DNA from: Candidatus Phosphoribacter baldrii
GTDB taxonomy: Bacteria > Actinomycetota > Actinomycetes > Actinomycetales > Dermatophilaceae
Length of the DNA: 64,000 nucleotides
Direction: 5' to 3'
Assembly: GCA_016704565.1 (NCBI GenBank)
Contig: JADIZV010000002.1
Location: 744,001-808,000 of the forward strand
A program made the position numbers and the translations under genes. Under the pieces are notes generated by a model. That model did not search any database. It was not told the DNA's origin and saw nothing but the letters and a program-made list of their open reading frames with translations. Below are positions 62,652 to 64,000 of the stretch, in pieces (position 1 is the stretch's first letter; the number at the start of each line of letters is the position of its first letter).

Positions 62652-62688
62652 GAAGGGCCTCGGGACGTATGAGGTTCCGAGGCCCTTC
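62652..62688. terminator. strong hairpin, terminator-like
   Basis: GAAGGGCCTCGG and CCGAGGCCCTTC form a perfect 12-bp stem with a 13-base loop that can zip two bases further. No T tract. It lies downstream of the BtuF-like gene and upstream of hemW. From 62690 to 63042 I see no gene I can support, apart from a dubious 61-codon frame on the minus strand. Confidence 0.7.
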
Positions 62689-63042
62689 CTGGCGCTCGAC
62701 CGAAGCCGACCGCCGCGCGTCGAACTTTAGGCTCGACGCCGCCGACCCGAAGGCCGGGCAGTCACGGGCCGAAGCCCGGACAGGTGGCCGAACCGAGGTC
62801 CGACCGATCGCCTGGCGCCTCGAATCCGCTACTCCCGGAGGAGTTTTGGAGCGATGGTGGCGCCTTGCTCGCCTCCGGCGAACCGGCTGCGTAGAGATAG
62901 TTCTAGTCCCCTTCCAGCCGTTGCGCAAGAGGGATTTCGACGGCCCCGGCGTGTCGTCGCGACACGCCGCGCAGGTCGTCCCAGGTCCCGTTTGGCAAGA
63001 CGCTCGTCCAGCATTCGGCGCGCCGGCTGAGAGGATTCCGGT

Positions 63043-64000
63043 ATGCCGTCCGCCCTCCCCGATGGGGATCCCGCCCCCTCCTCGGGACGGCTGCCGACCA
63101 GCGTCCTGGAGAGGATCGCGGCCGATCCTTTCGGGATCTACGTCCACGTGCCGTTCTGCCGGGTGCGCTGTGGTTACTGCGACTTCAACACCTATGCGTT
63201 GCCGGAGCTGGGCGAGTCGTCCGGCGTGCAGGTCGGCGGGTATGTCGATCTCGTCCTGCGGGAGCTGGACCTGGCTGTCGACGTGCTGGCGGCCGGAGAC
63301 GTCCCGGGCGTCGGAGGTGTCGCGCCCGCGCCGCCGCCCGTCCAGACGGTGTTCGTCGGCGGTGGCACCCCGACCCTGCTCCCGGCGGCCGACCTCGCAC
63401 GGGTGGTGCACGGCATACGGGATCGGTGGGGGCTGGCGCCCGACGCCGAGGTGACGACCGAAGCCAACCCCGACACGGTGACCCCCGACGGGATGGCGCA
63501 CCTTGCGGCCGCGGGCTTCACGCGGGTGAGTCTGGGGATGCAGTCGGCGGTCCCGCATGTGTTGGCCACCCTCGACCGCACCCACGAACCGGCTGCAGTC
63601 GGGCAGGCCGTCCGGGCCGTGCGCGAGGCGGGCATGGCGGTGAGCCTGGACCTCATCTACGGGACACCGGGGGAGACCCTCGAGGACTGGCGGCGCTCGC
63701 TCGATGCCGCGTTGGCTCTGCAACCGGATCACGTGTCGGCCTACGCCCTCGTCGTCGAAGACGGGACCCGGCTCGCGGCTCAGGTGCGTCGCGGCGAGGT
63801 CGCGCTGACCGACGATGACGACGAGGCGGCCAAGTACGAGCTCGCCGACAGCGTGCTAGGGGCGGCTGGCTTCGGGTGGTACGAGGTGAGCAACTGGTCG
63901 ACCTCTGCCGCCACCCGGTGCCGACACAACATCGGCTACTGGGCGGGCGGCAACTGGTGGGGGGCCGGACCGGGCGCGCACAGCCACATCGGCGGCGTGC
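63043..64000 (+). CDS. hemW: HemW-type radical-SAM protein (5' part)
   Basis: The first 319 codons of a radical-SAM enzyme; the gene runs off the window. The cluster cysteines are Cys39, Cys43 and Cys46 in FCRVRCGYC; the +GYCDFNTY that follows and TVFVGGGTPTLL, NPDT and SLGMQS are HemW features. HemW is a heme chaperone rather than a coproporphyrinogen oxidase, although it is often named after the latter. The ATG sits inside the abundant octamer (GTATGCCG), with GAGAGG upstream. Confidence 0.93.
   Translation, partial: MPSALPDGDPAPSSGRLPTSVLERIAADPFGIYVHVPFCRVRCGYCDFNTYALPELGESSGVQVGGYVDLVLRELDLAVDVLAAGDVPGVGGVAPAPPPVQTVFVGGGTPTLLPAADLARVVHGIRDRWGLAPDAEVTTEANPDTVTPDGMAHLAAAGFTRVSLGMQSAVPHVLATLDRTHEPAAVGQAVRAVREAGMAVSLDLIYGTPGETLEDWRRSLDAALALQPDHVSAYALVVEDGTRLAAQVRRGEVALTDDDDEAAKYELADSVLGAAGFGWYEVSNWSTSAATRCRHNIGYWAGGNWWGAGPGAHSHIGGV

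Noticed and set aside
62829..63014. 61-codon minus-strand ORF upstream of hemW
   Set aside because: Arg-rich translation, no ribosome site and no recognisable features.

Overview
The window is a high-G+C actinobacterial chromosome segment. Gene content (lipA-DUF4191-RDD-glnA block, SCO2322-type protein, DUF5302, DUF4233, eukaryote-like IleRS behind a T-box, HAAS/PadR pair) and style point to Micrococcales, most likely the Intrasporangiaceae/Dermatophilaceae group; this placement is inferred from gene content only. No rRNA, tRNA, prophage or CRISPR was seen.

Layout. 1-3.8 kb: rhodanese (partial), thioredoxin, EamA exporter, Aer-like PAS protein, small ORFs. 4-25 kb: a conserved actinobacterial backbone, read on the minus strand as lpd, sucB-type E2, TIGR01777 epimerase, lipB, lipA, DUF4191, then RDD and glnA, the order known around Rv2215-Rv2220 of M. 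tuberculosis. It is interrupted by an ECF sigma / small beta-domain protein / TPR-CHAT protease / subtilase module (6.9-12.2 kb) and by an oxidoreductase plus a kinase-like protein (15-17.8 kb). 22-25 kb: membrane-anchored metalloprotease, small proteins, gcvT. 25.1-29.8 kb: a cobalamin-riboswitch-controlled ECF transporter operon. 29.9-33.3 kb: nitronate monooxygenase behind a triple palindrome, GDPD, MscL with a Cys4 tail, DUF1905. 33.3-39.6 kb: T-box, ileS, GNAT, folC, DUF4233, ndk, mostly translationally coupled. 39.7-46.7 kb: HD hydrolase, epimerase, FUSC, M48 protease, 81-bp tandem repeats, rmlB with GntR, lipoprotein, membrane protein. 46.6-48.1 kb: an ISL3-family IS (1425 bp, 8-bp target duplication) inserted in the last codons of that membrane protein gene. 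48.2-51.4 kb: PLP decarboxylase, MFS transporter, anchored HNH nuclease. 51.5-57.1 kb: a sulfonate/sulfur-type operon (nickel-binding-like protein, acyl-CoA-dehydrogenase-like enzyme, ABC transporter, FMN reductase) behind a Cys-containing leader peptide. 57.2-64 kb: gamma-carbonic anhydrase, second lpd, PadR/HAAS pair, VOC protein behind a DtxR-like box, BtuF-like protein, hemW (partial).

The strongest unexplained signal is a DNA word, GTATGCCG(Y) / (R)CGGCATAC. By hand I count about 93 copies (50 in one orientation, 43 in the other), roughly one per 0.7 kb, against two or three expected from base composition. It is used in all reading frames inside genes, it brings in the otherwise rare ATA codon, it is absent from the IS, and it repeatedly forms inverted pairs that make hairpins downstream of genes and inside the ileS T-box leader. 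This resembles the behaviour of the DNA uptake sequences of Neisseria and Pasteurellaceae. Its function here is unknown to me and is the main thing to test.
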